Assembly: GCA_015232575.1 (NCBI GenBank) | Contig: JADFZL010000003.1 | Span: 318,001-382,000 of the forward strand | Direction: 5' to 3' | Length of the DNA stretch: 64,000 nucleotides | Source of the DNA: Candidatus Rifleibacteriota bacterium | GTDB lineage: Bacteria; Muiribacteriota; Ozemobacteria; Ozemobacterales; Ozemobacteraceae | In this document: one piece after another, positions 7,455 to 15,511 of the stretch | Layout of the letters: each line of letters opens with the position of its first letter | Position numbering within the stretch: position 1 is the stretch's first letter | Notes under the pieces: model-generated | Told to the model about the DNA's origin: nothing | The model's input: only the letters and a program-made list of their open reading frames with translations | The model's database searches: none | Program-made: the position numbers and the translations under genes

Positions 7455-10250
7455 ATGATTCAAAACAACAAAACCCGTTTTAAATTTATTATTCTTATGC
7501 TTTTCTCCGTCTGTATTTCTACGTGCTTTGCCGCAGATACGATTACTGCAAAGTCAAAGGCTGACAGCCTTCCTGCAGTTCAGTTTGAGAAATATTCTCT
7601 TCCAAACGGTGTTCAGGTCATTCTGCATATCGACCGAAAACTTCCAATCGTTCATGTTAATCAATGGTTCCACGTTGGTTCTATGAATGAAAAACCTGGT
7701 AAAACTGGATTTGCTCATGTTTTTGAACATATCATGTTTCAAGGTTCCAAAAATGCTCCTGGTGAATATTTCACTTACGTTGAAAAAGCCGGAGCAAACC
7801 TTAGAGAGGGCGGAGTAAACGGTACAACTGGAAATGATCGTACCAATTATTTTGCAACAGTTCCATCCGGAAACCTGGAATACCTTTTGTGGCTTGAATC
7901 AGATCGACTTGCAACACTGATTGAAGATCTTGATCAAAAAAAGTTAGACAATCAGAGAGATGTGGTCCGGAATGAAAGACGCATGGGAATTGACAATGCT
8001 CCTTATGGTCGGCTGAGAGAAATACTTCCTGAAAATCTTTTTCCACCATCCCATCCTTATTCATGGCCTGTTATAGGCTCGCATGAAGATTTAAAAAATG
8101 CCTCTCTTGAAGATGTAAAAGATTTTTTCAAGACTTATTACACACCAAATAATCTATCACTGGTTCTTGCCGGTGATTTTAACCCTGAAGAAGCAAAAAA
8201 GCTTATTGCGAAATATTACGGTTCACTCCAACCCGGACCAGCACTCGCCAGACCCAAAAAGAATATTCCTTTCCTTTCTGAGGAAAAAATAGTTGAAGTC
8301 AACGACCGTGTTCCGCAGACAAGAATAATAATGGCCTGGCCAACTCCGGCTTATTTTGATAAAGATGATGCTGAACTTGATGTTGCAGGGCTTATTTTAT
8401 CAGATGGACTTTCATCAAGGCTCGTCAAATCACTGGTTTATGAAAAACAGCTTTGTTCATCAATTGGAGCATACCAGAACGGCACAGAAATCGCAGGGTA
8501 TTTCCTGGTAGATGCACTTTTGAGAAAAGACGCTGATTATCGTGAAGTAGAAAAAGAAATCTCGCGAATAATTGCGGAACTGGCTTCCAATGAACCTTCA
8601 AAAGAAGAATTGGACAGAATTCTTACCAAAATGGAGTTCTCTTTTATCTCCAATCTTGAAAGAATTGGCGGTTTTGGTGGAAAATCAGATCTTTTGAATA
8701 GATACAATGTCTACTTCGGAAACCCTGATAAATTCAAGGAAGATTTTCTCCGCTATCAGAATATGACACCAGAAGATGTTAAGAAAGCCACTGAAAAACA
8801 TCTTAACACCAATCGCAGACTTGTTATCAGGTTCCTGCCTGAATCATCCGGAAGACCTGCAAAAGAAGAATTTGACCGCGCCAAAGCACCTGAACTTGGC
8901 AATGACAAAGATTTTGAAGCTCCTGTTCCTAAGAGAGCAATTCTTGCAAATGGACTTGAAGTTGTTGTAATAGAAAGAAATGAACTTCCAAAAGTAGCAG
9001 TTGTTCTCTCTTCGAGAGCAGGAAGTGTTATGGAATCAATAGAAAAATCCGGACTGGCAAACCTTGTATCTTCAGTCATGAAGAAGGGTTCACCAGCAAG
9101 AAGCGCAATTCTACTAGACGAGCAATTCTCAAATCTCGGAACTTCACTTGATGTTGCCTGCGCCCGTGAAAACGCTTATGTCTCTTTTGAAATTCTTAAA
9201 AGGAACCTTGAACCAGCCCTGGAAATAGTTTCTGACATCGTTAAGAATCCGGCCTTTCTTGATGAAGAAATCGAAAGAGAGAGAAAGTTGATCACAGATT
9301 CGATAGCCCAGCAGGAAAATGATCCACCTGGACTTTCTGCCAGATTGACTTCTGTCATGATCTTCGGAAAAGAACATCCTTATGGACACCCAATTGCAGG
9401 TTTTCTCGACACTCTTAAGGGAATTAAGCGCGAAGAGCTGAGTGAATTCCATAAGAAATTCTGGGTTGCAAGTTCATCAACACTTATTTTTGCCGGACAA
9501 GTTTCTCTTGATGAAGCAACGAAAATTGCAGAAAAATATTTCGCCGATTGGAATGCCGGAAATATTTCAAAGATTGATTTCCCCCAACCAAAACCATTCG
9601 AATTCAAAAAGATTTATGTAGTCGATAAGCAGGACGCTGCACAAACGCATGTCGCACAGATTCTTCCAGGACCAGACCGCTTTGATGCTGATTATTATCC
9701 TCTGACTATGGTCGATTCGATCTGGGGAAGCGGTGGTTTCTGCAACAGACTTACACTGAATCTCCGCGAAAACAAAGGCTTTACTTACAGAGTCAGGTCA
9801 GGAATGTACAATGGAAAAGTAACAGGTTTCTGGAACGCCAACGGTTTAATGCAGGGCGACAAAACAAAGGAAGCCCTTATTGAATTTATTTCAGAACTTG
9901 AAGGAATTGCCGGAAAAAAAGCAATTTCCGATGAAGAATTCAATCTTTCAAGAGATAAACGCTTGAAAAGCTTCTCTCAGGGATTTGAAACTCTTTCTTC
10001 ACTTGTTGGAAAATATTCTGAACTCGTTAACCTTTCTCTTCCTCTGGATGAATACAACAGGGAATACAAAGTTTATAAAAATATGAGTCTTGATAAGGTT
10101 AAGGAATCTGCATCAAAATGGGCTGTTCCTGAAAAATCATTCTTCCTTCTGGTCGGTGATTATAAAAAGATTGAAAAAGGTCTTAATGAACTTAATTTCG
10201 GCGATGTAATCCTGATTGATAAAGATGGAAAGCCGGTAGAAAAGAAGTAA
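7455..10250 (+). CDS. Exported M16 zinc metallopeptidase (two-domain, full length)
   Basis: 931-residue insulinase/pitrilysin-family peptidase. A signal peptide (about 1-26, ending CFAAD) sends it to the periplasm or beyond. The inverted zinc motif H88-V-F-E-H92 is intact, with the downstream ligand glutamate in VVRNERR. The second M16 repeat (from about residue 490) has no HxxEH, as expected for the non-catalytic half, but keeps the substrate-binding arginine/tyrosine region near ENKGFTYRVRSGMYNG. The length matches fused two-repeat bacterial members. AAGGGAT precedes the ATG. A hairpin follows the gene. A second, only distantly similar M16 gene lies beyond the ABC transporter operon; whether they share substrates is unknown. 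Confidence 0.93.
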   Translation: MIQNNKTRFKFIILMLFSVCISTCFAADTITAKSKADSLPAVQFEKYSLPNGVQVILHIDRKLPIVHVNQWFHVGSMNEKPGKTGFAHVFEHIMFQGSKNAPGEYFTYVEKAGANLREGGVNGTTGNDRTNYFATVPSGNLEYLLWLESDRLATLIEDLDQKKLDNQRDVVRNERRMGIDNAPYGRLREILPENLFPPSHPYSWPVIGSHEDLKNASLEDVKDFFKTYYTPNNLSLVLAGDFNPEEAKKLIAKYYGSLQPGPALARPKKNIPFLSEEKIVEVNDRVPQTRIIMAWPTPAYFDKDDAELDVAGLILSDGLSSRLVKSLVYEKQLCSSIGAYQNGTEIAGYFLVDALLRKDADYREVEKEISRIIAELASNEPSKEELDRILTKMEFSFISNLERIGGFGGKSDLLNRYNVYFGNPDKFKEDFLRYQNMTPEDVKKATEKHLNTNRRLVIRFLPESSGRPAKEEFDRAKAPELGNDKDFEAPVPKRAILANGLEVVVIERNELPKVAVVLSSRAGSVMESIEKSGLANLVSSVMKKGSPARSAILLDEQFSNLGTSLDVACARENAYVSFEILKRNLEPALEIVSDIVKNPAFLDEEIERERKLITDSIAQQENDPPGLSARLTSVMIFGKEHPYGHPIAGFLDTLKGIKREELSEFHKKFWVASSSTLIFAGQVSLDEATKIAEKYFADWNAGNISKIDFPQPKPFEFKKIYVVDKQDAAQTHVAQILPGPDRFDADYYPLTMVDSIWGSGGFCNRLTLNLRENKGFTYRVRSGMYNGKVTGFWNANGLMQGDKTKEALIEFISELEGIAGKKAISDEEFNLSRDKRLKSFSQGFETLSSLVGKYSELVNLSLPLDEYNREYKVYKNMSLDKVKESASKWAVPEKSFFLLVGDYKKIEKGLNELNFGDVILIDKDGKPVEKK

Positions 10251-10261
10251 TACTATTTAAT

Positions 10262-10290
10262 GGAAATGCGGGCGTCTCGCCTGCATTTCC
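10262..10290 (+). terminator. Possible terminator hairpin after M16 gene
   Basis: 12-base stem (GGAAATGCGGGC, one G-U pair) with 5-base loop directly after the M16 gene. There is no clear T-run, so termination is uncertain. Confidence 0.4.
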
Positions 10291-10370
10291 AAATTTGATG
10301 ATACCACGTTTTGTAGATTGCTTTACGACGTTTTGGATTATATAAAAGTATATTGATCTTGAGGAAAAAA

Positions 10371-11534
10371 ATGAGCAAAAAATATTTTCTTACACTTCTG
10401 GTAGCAGTAATACTCCTGATATCTTTTTCCAGTATGATTTCTGCAGAGCAGGAAAAGAAGTTGAAAGCCGGTTTTATTTATGTTGGGCCGGTTGGTGATT
10501 ATGGCTGGAGCAATGCTCATGATGCAGCAAGAAAACAACTTGAGAAAAAATACCCATGGCTTACAACCATGTTCGTAGAATCAATTCCTGAAGGCGATTG
10601 CCTGCGTGTAATCAATCGACTGATTCGTGAAGAAAACTGCGACGTAGTTTTTACTACCAGTTATGGATACATGAACGATACAGCCAAAGCTGCCAAGCAG
10701 TTTACTGATAAGATTTTCCTGCACTGTGCAGGTTATAAGCGCGACACAAATCTTGGTACCTATTTCGCAGAATTGTACCAGGCTTATTATATTAACGGGC
10801 TTATGGCCGGTGCACTTACAAAATCTGACAAAATTGGATATATTGCAGCACAGCCAATTCCAGAAGTTATTAGACACATAAATGCCTTCGCACTTGGAAT
10901 AAAAGAAATTAATCCAAAAGCTAAAGTGAAGGTAAAATGGCTATTTTCATGGTATGATCCCGGAAAAGCAAAAGAAGCAGCAGAATCTTTAATCGGAGAA
11001 GGTTGTGATGCACTTGCGTTCACAGAAGACTCACCAGCGGTAATTCAAGTCGGTGAAGAGTATACAAAAAAAGGGAAGCCTGTTTACACATTTGCCCACT
11101 ACAGCCCGATGCAAAACTTTGGAGAAACGTCGTGTGTTTCAGGCCAACTTGTTGATTGGGAGCCGATGTATTCAGATATTCTTTCCAAGATTTATCTCAA
11201 AACATGGAAATCTGAAGATTACTGGTGGTTGTACAAAGAAAAGTCCGTTCTTGTAAGCGGAGACGGAAAAGAAGTCATGAACCCGAAATTTGTCGATACT
11301 TTCAAGAAAATCGAACTTACCGACAGTATTATCGGCAAGATAAATCTTTATGACCTTATTTTGAAAAGAATTGAGCAGATGTCCGAGCCGACAGTCATCT
11401 TTGAACCATTTACCGGACCTGTAAAAGACCAGACCGGCGCTGAAAGACTGAAGTCAGGCGAACGCGCATCACATCAGACACTCTGGACAATGGACTGGTT
11501 CGCCGAAAACATTGAAGGAACAATTCCAAAATAA
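10371..11534 (+). CDS. BMP-family ABC transporter substrate-binding protein
   Basis: 387-residue periplasmic binding protein of the BMP/Med/PnrA family (PF02608), which in characterised cases binds purine nucleosides. A signal peptide spans about residues 1-25 (ending SMISAEQ); I see no lipobox, so it is probably soluble. Family-typical stretches include GFIYVGPVGDYGWSNAH near the mature N-terminus and the DVVFTTSYGYMN and GCDALAFTEDSPA regions. I start at ATG 10371, which has GAGG six bases upstream; an in-frame TTG at 10353 only adds six residues ahead of the signal peptide. It heads the importer genes for the ATPase and two permeases that follow. Confidence 0.9.
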   Translation: MSKKYFLTLLVAVILLISFSSMISAEQEKKLKAGFIYVGPVGDYGWSNAHDAARKQLEKKYPWLTTMFVESIPEGDCLRVINRLIREENCDVVFTTSYGYMNDTAKAAKQFTDKIFLHCAGYKRDTNLGTYFAELYQAYYINGLMAGALTKSDKIGYIAAQPIPEVIRHINAFALGIKEINPKAKVKVKWLFSWYDPGKAKEAAESLIGEGCDALAFTEDSPAVIQVGEEYTKKGKPVYTFAHYSPMQNFGETSCVSGQLVDWEPMYSDILSKIYLKTWKSEDYWWLYKEKSVLVSGDGKEVMNPKFVDTFKKIELTDSIIGKINLYDLILKRIEQMSEPTVIFEPFTGPVKDQTGAERLKSGERASHQTLWTMDWFAENIEGTIPK

Positions 11535-11613
11535 AAAAATACGAGACTGTAGCTATATTGCTGAACAGATATAAAGAAACACGAGCGTCTCTGCGTGAGA
11601 TATATTTTTTCTT

Positions 11614-11627
11614 CAGCAACGTTGCTG
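11614..11627. promoter_or_regulatory. 14-base perfect palindrome, possible operator
   Basis: CAGCAACGTTGCTG, a perfect palindrome centred on CG, 47 bases before the ABC ATPase start. Operators of LacI/PurR-type repressors have this kind of CG-centred symmetry. Its use here is inference. Confidence 0.35.
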
Positions 11628-11673
11628 CAGTGTCAAAAATACTTGAATTATGATGCTTTGATGGAAGTTTAAC

Positions 11674-13173
11674 ATGATACAGAAACTTGAAATGATCAAT
11701 ATTTGCAGGAGTTTTCCGGGAATTCTTGCGAGTGACAATGTTTCTCTGACGATAAAAAGTGGCGAGATTCTCGGACTTCTGGGCGAAAACGGAGCCGGAA
11801 AGTCCACTTTGATGAACATTCTGTATGGGTTGATTACCCCGGATTCAGGCGAAATAAAAATTGACGGAAAAAATGTTTTCTTTTCGTCTTCGCGAGACGC
11901 AATAAAAGCCCGAATCGGAATGGTCCATCAGCATTTCATGTTAATTCCGAATCATACTGTAGCAGAAAATCTTGCGCTTATTGATCCACAATCATCATTT
12001 TTTTTCCCTGCATCTGGTATCAGAAAAAGAATTGAAAAACTTGCTGAAACATTCGGACTAAAAATTAATCCTGATGCATATATCTGGCAGCTTTCAGCAG
12101 GTGAACAGCAGCGCGTTGAAATTATCAAAACGCTTCTTACGGGTGCTGAGGTAATTATTCTTGATGAACCAACCTCTGTCTTAACACCCACCGAAGCTTC
12201 AGAACTTATTTCCATAGTAAAAAAGATGGCTTCTGATGGACATTCAATAATATTGATAACACACAAACTCGATGAAATAATTTCTTGTGCAAACCGTTTT
12301 GTAGTTATGAGACAGGGAAAGAAAACAGGTGAACTTGATAACACCAACGTCGATAAGAGTACTTTAGCAAAATTGATGGTAGGTCAGGATATAGAGTTTC
12401 CAGCATCGAAAAATACTGCATCTTCAGGTGAAATTCTTTTTGATGTACAAAATCTTAATGTTCAAAGTGACATGTCTTTACCAGCAGTAAAAAACATTTC
12501 TTTTGCAATTCTAAAAGGTGAAATACTTGGAATTGCAGGCGTATCAGGGAACGGGCAGAAAGAGCTTGTACAAGCTTTAACTGGTTTACGTAAAATTCAG
12601 AGCGGTGAAGTCTTTTTTTCAGGAAAAAGAATCACTGATTTTTCTCCCAGAGCCATTTATCAAAAAGGTATTGCACATATTCCGGAAGACAGATTTCGAT
12701 ATGGTGTTTCAGGGAATTTAACACTTAATGAAAACGCTGTCTTGAACAAATACTTCAAGAAAGATAATTCATGGTTTGGCTTTCTGAAAAACAGCAATAT
12801 CAGAAAACATGCTGAATCAATTGTATCAGATTACAATGTTGCAGCATCTTCAACTGATGTTTCCATAAAAAACCTGTCAGGCGGAAATGTTCAGAAATTC
12901 ATTGTTGGCAGAGAGCTTAAAGAAGATCCCCAATTGCTTCTGGCTGTTCATCCGACTTATGGCGTTGATATTGGAGCTTCGAATTACATCAGAAACGAAT
13001 TCCTCAAACATCGCGAAAAAGGCAGGGCAATTCTGCTGGTTTCAGAAGATCTCGAAGAATTGTTTCAGATTGCAGATCGAGTTGCAGTTATCTATCGTGG
13101 AGAGTTCAAAAAAATCCTAAAAACTTCTGAAACTTCCGTTGCTGAAATTGGTCAAATCATGACAGGAGCTTGA
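11674..13173 (+). CDS. ABC transporter ATPase, nucleoside/sugar type with two nucleotide-binding domains
   Basis: 499-residue cytoplasmic ATPase with two ABC domains in one chain, as in NupO/YufO and RbsA. The first domain has Walker A GENGAGKST, Q-loop MVHQHFML, signature LSAGEQQRVE and Walker B VIILDEPTSVL. The second has the degenerate Walker A GVSGNGQKE, typical of this family, and the signature LSGGNVQKFIVGREL. It energises import by the two permeases downstream, for the ligand of the BMP-family protein upstream. A 139-base gap with a palindrome separates it from the binding-protein gene, so it may have extra expression control. It is close to the permease gene (10 bases). Confidence 0.94.
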   Translation: MIQKLEMINICRSFPGILASDNVSLTIKSGEILGLLGENGAGKSTLMNILYGLITPDSGEIKIDGKNVFFSSSRDAIKARIGMVHQHFMLIPNHTVAENLALIDPQSSFFFPASGIRKRIEKLAETFGLKINPDAYIWQLSAGEQQRVEIIKTLLTGAEVIILDEPTSVLTPTEASELISIVKKMASDGHSIILITHKLDEIISCANRFVVMRQGKKTGELDNTNVDKSTLAKLMVGQDIEFPASKNTASSGEILFDVQNLNVQSDMSLPAVKNISFAILKGEILGIAGVSGNGQKELVQALTGLRKIQSGEVFFSGKRITDFSPRAIYQKGIAHIPEDRFRYGVSGNLTLNENAVLNKYFKKDNSWFGFLKNSNIRKHAESIVSDYNVAASSTDVSIKNLSGGNVQKFIVGRELKEDPQLLLAVHPTYGVDIGASNYIRNEFLKHREKGRAILLVSEDLEELFQIADRVAVIYRGEFKKILKTSETSVAEIGQIMTGA

Positions 13174-13183
13174 TTAGACAAAA

Positions 13184-14272
13184 ATGCTTGGATTCGCAGT
13201 TGAACTTCAAAAAAGAAAATCAATATCAATATTCCGCACAGCGATGATTGAGCTTACGGCACTTGTTCTGGCGACAATCCTTATTGCAGGACTTTTCTGG
13301 CTAAAGGGAATTTCACCTTTTTCGGCATTCGAAAAGATTCTCAAGGGCTCTTTCGGCAGCAGAATGGGAATAGAAGAAACAATTACAAAATCAATTCCAT
13401 TGATTCTGTGTGCTGTTGGGCTTTCAATTGCATTCAAAAGCAGGTTTTACAATATTGGCGCCGAAGGTCAACTTTTGATGGGATCAACAGCGACATGCTT
13501 CGTTGCACTTTTTATCTCAGAAAAGTTGCCTGGCTGGCTTGTATTTCCAGCTCTGTATCTTTCAGGGTTTGCTGCAGGTGCCATATGGGGATTAATTCCG
13601 GCTTTTTTATACGTAAAATGGAAAGTCAACGAGGTAATATCATCTCTCATGCTGAATTATATTGCCATTGAACTTGTACAATACCTGATATATGGTCCTT
13701 TAAAAGGATCTTCTCAAATGGGTTTTCCAGTTTCAGACGATTTCCCGACTGTTGCTGTGCTTCCACTTTATGGTTATTCGAGAATTCATTACTATACTCT
13801 TATTTTCGGCGTTATTCTTTCTGCCGCAGCATGGTTTTTACTTAATTATACTACTTCGGGTTTTGAAATAAAAGTAAGCGGCGATAATCCAAATGCAGCA
13901 AGGTATTCAGGAATGAATTCATCCAGGGTCGTTTTTATGGTAATGCTTATCAGCGGCGGATTATCAGGCATTGCTGGAACGGGTGAAATTTCGGGCATAC
14001 ATCAGCATTTAACATATCCATGGACAATATCTTCAGGATTTGGCTTTACCGCAATAATTGTTGCCTGGTTAGCAAGGCTTAACCCGCTGATGGTCATTCC
14101 AGCATCCGTTTTTTTTGGTGGAATTCTTGTTGGCGGTGATGTTATTCAGACCTCTCTGAATCTGCCATCTGCAACGGTTAGTGTTTTCAATTCAATTATT
14201 CTGGTTTTCCTTATTGCCGGAGACGTTTTTATTGAATATGACCTGAAGTTCAGTAGAAAGCTGAGAGTCTGA
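13184..14272 (+). CDS. ABC transporter permease, nucleoside type (first)
   Basis: 362-residue inner-membrane permease of the BPD_transp_2 family (RbsC/YufP-like). About nine hydrophobic segments are visible, starting with TAMIELTALVLATILIAGLF. The conserved FYNIGAEGQLLMGS and WKVNEVISSLMLNYIA stretches are diagnostic of nucleoside-type permeases such as NupP. It pairs with the next gene, one base downstream, as the heterodimeric channel. The AGGAG lies rather far upstream of the ATG, so translation may depend on coupling with the ATPase gene. Confidence 0.92.
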   Translation: MLGFAVELQKRKSISIFRTAMIELTALVLATILIAGLFWLKGISPFSAFEKILKGSFGSRMGIEETITKSIPLILCAVGLSIAFKSRFYNIGAEGQLLMGSTATCFVALFISEKLPGWLVFPALYLSGFAAGAIWGLIPAFLYVKWKVNEVISSLMLNYIAIELVQYLIYGPLKGSSQMGFPVSDDFPTVAVLPLYGYSRIHYYTLIFGVILSAAAWFLLNYTTSGFEIKVSGDNPNAARYSGMNSSRVVFMVMLISGGLSGIAGTGEISGIHQHLTYPWTISSGFGFTAIIVAWLARLNPLMVIPASVFFGGILVGGDVIQTSLNLPSATVSVFNSIILVFLIAGDVFIEYDLKFSRKLRV

Positions 14273-14273
14273 A

Positions 14274-15206
14274 ATGGGTGAAAACATAGAATTTATCACA
14301 TCTATTGTCATCAGGGCAATCGTGGCTGGCACTCCGCTTTTCATAGGCACACTTGGAAACATAATAACCGAACGTTCGGGAATTATGAATCTCGGTGTCG
14401 AAGGCATGATGGCGGTTGGTGCTATTTCGGGATTTGCAGCAGCGATGTATTCGGGCAGCCCCTGGATTGGTCTTGCCGCTGCATGTTTTTCAGGAATGAC
14501 ACTTGCTTTTCTGCATGCTCTTATTAGTGTAAAACTTAGAGCGAATCAGGTTGTTTCAGGTCTTGCAATGACAATGCTCGGACTCGGTCTGAGCAGCCTT
14601 GCAGGAAAAACATACGTCGGAATACCTCTGAAATGCGCTTTTTCAACTTATGCCATACCGTTGCTTTCTGATATCCCAGTTGTTGGCAATGTTTTTTTTA
14701 ACCGGGATCCGGTTTTCTATCTGGTAATTATTCTTGCACTTCTAACATGGTTTACTCTATACTATACAAAACTTGGTATTGAAATTCGTTCTGCAGGCGA
14801 AAATCCGCTTGCATCTGAAACCATGGGTGTAAATGTTGAGAGAATAAGAACAGGATGCACCTGCATTGGTGGTGCCTTTGCTGGAATGGCAGGTGGTTAT
14901 CTTTCGCTTGTTTACCTTCCCACATGGATCGAGGGAATGACTTCTGGAAGAGGTTGGATCATAGTCGCTCTGACTATTTTTTCCTTCTGGAATCCTTTTC
15001 GGGCAATAATTGGTGCTTACACATTTGGAGCAATATTTGTTCTTCAGTATTTCTTTCAGTCGAAGGGAATTTCGCCTAATCTTCTTCTAATGTTTCCATA
15101 TATTGCCACACTTGTTGCAATGGTTATTGCTTCTTCCGGTGCAGCAGAGCAAAAAATCTGTGCCCCGGCAGCTCTGGGAATTCCTTATTTCAAGAATGAA
15201 AAATAA
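14274..15206 (+). CDS. ABC transporter permease, nucleoside type (second)
   Basis: 310-residue inner-membrane permease, partner of the preceding gene (YufQ/NupQ-like). It shows GNIITERSGIMNLGVEGMMA and KLRANQVVSGLAMTMLGLGL, which match the shorter permease of these importers, with eight or more hydrophobic segments. The stop of the first permease and this ATG are one base apart (TGA-A-ATG), consistent with co-translation. It is the last gene of the importer operon; the following 305 bases contain repeats. Confidence 0.92.
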   Translation: MGENIEFITSIVIRAIVAGTPLFIGTLGNIITERSGIMNLGVEGMMAVGAISGFAAAMYSGSPWIGLAAACFSGMTLAFLHALISVKLRANQVVSGLAMTMLGLGLSSLAGKTYVGIPLKCAFSTYAIPLLSDIPVVGNVFFNRDPVFYLVIILALLTWFTLYYTKLGIEIRSAGENPLASETMGVNVERIRTGCTCIGGAFAGMAGGYLSLVYLPTWIEGMTSGRGWIIVALTIFSFWNPFRAIIGAYTFGAIFVLQYFFQSKGISPNLLLMFPYIATLVAMVIASSGAAEQKICAPAALGIPYFKNEK

Positions 15207-15333
15207 TTTTCAGGAAACAAAAACAGGAAAAGGCTAGACAAGGCTGGCAAGAATTTTTGACTTAATAAAGAAAAGACAAAAAAAGACAAGACATGAAAAG
15301 ATTTTTTTTCCGCAGATTACGCAGATTTTTAGG

Positions 15334-15408
15334 ATTTCGGATTCAAGATTCGAGATTTAGGATTAGGATTCAAGATTTAGATTTGAGAATTGAGATTTTG
15401 AATTTTGG
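15334..15408 (+). repeat. Degenerate heptamer tandem array (ATTYRAG-like)
   Basis: About eleven tandem units of 6-7 bases with the pattern ATT(C/T)(A/G)(A/G)G, for example ATTCAAG, ATTCGAG, ATTTAGG, ATTTGAG. It follows CCGCAGATTACGCAGATT (from 15310), itself a partial direct repeat. The 15207-15511 gap holds no gene that I can see; besides this array it has only the ribosome site of the next gene. Confidence 0.6.
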
Positions 15409-15511
15409 ATGGTTTGAAATTATTCGGGTGGATTATTAATATTATGGTTGGAAAGGATTTATGATTAGATTCAATTTTTACAGTGTGAAAAAAATTACTT
15501 AGGAGAATAGT

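Noticed and set aside
10353..10370. Upstream TTG start for the BMP-family protein
   Set aside because: It would add six residues ahead of the signal peptide and place the ribosome site inside the gene; ATG 10371 is preferred.
15334..15408. CRISPR-like array
   Set aside because: Units are 6-7 bases with no spacers; it is a degenerate tandem repeat.
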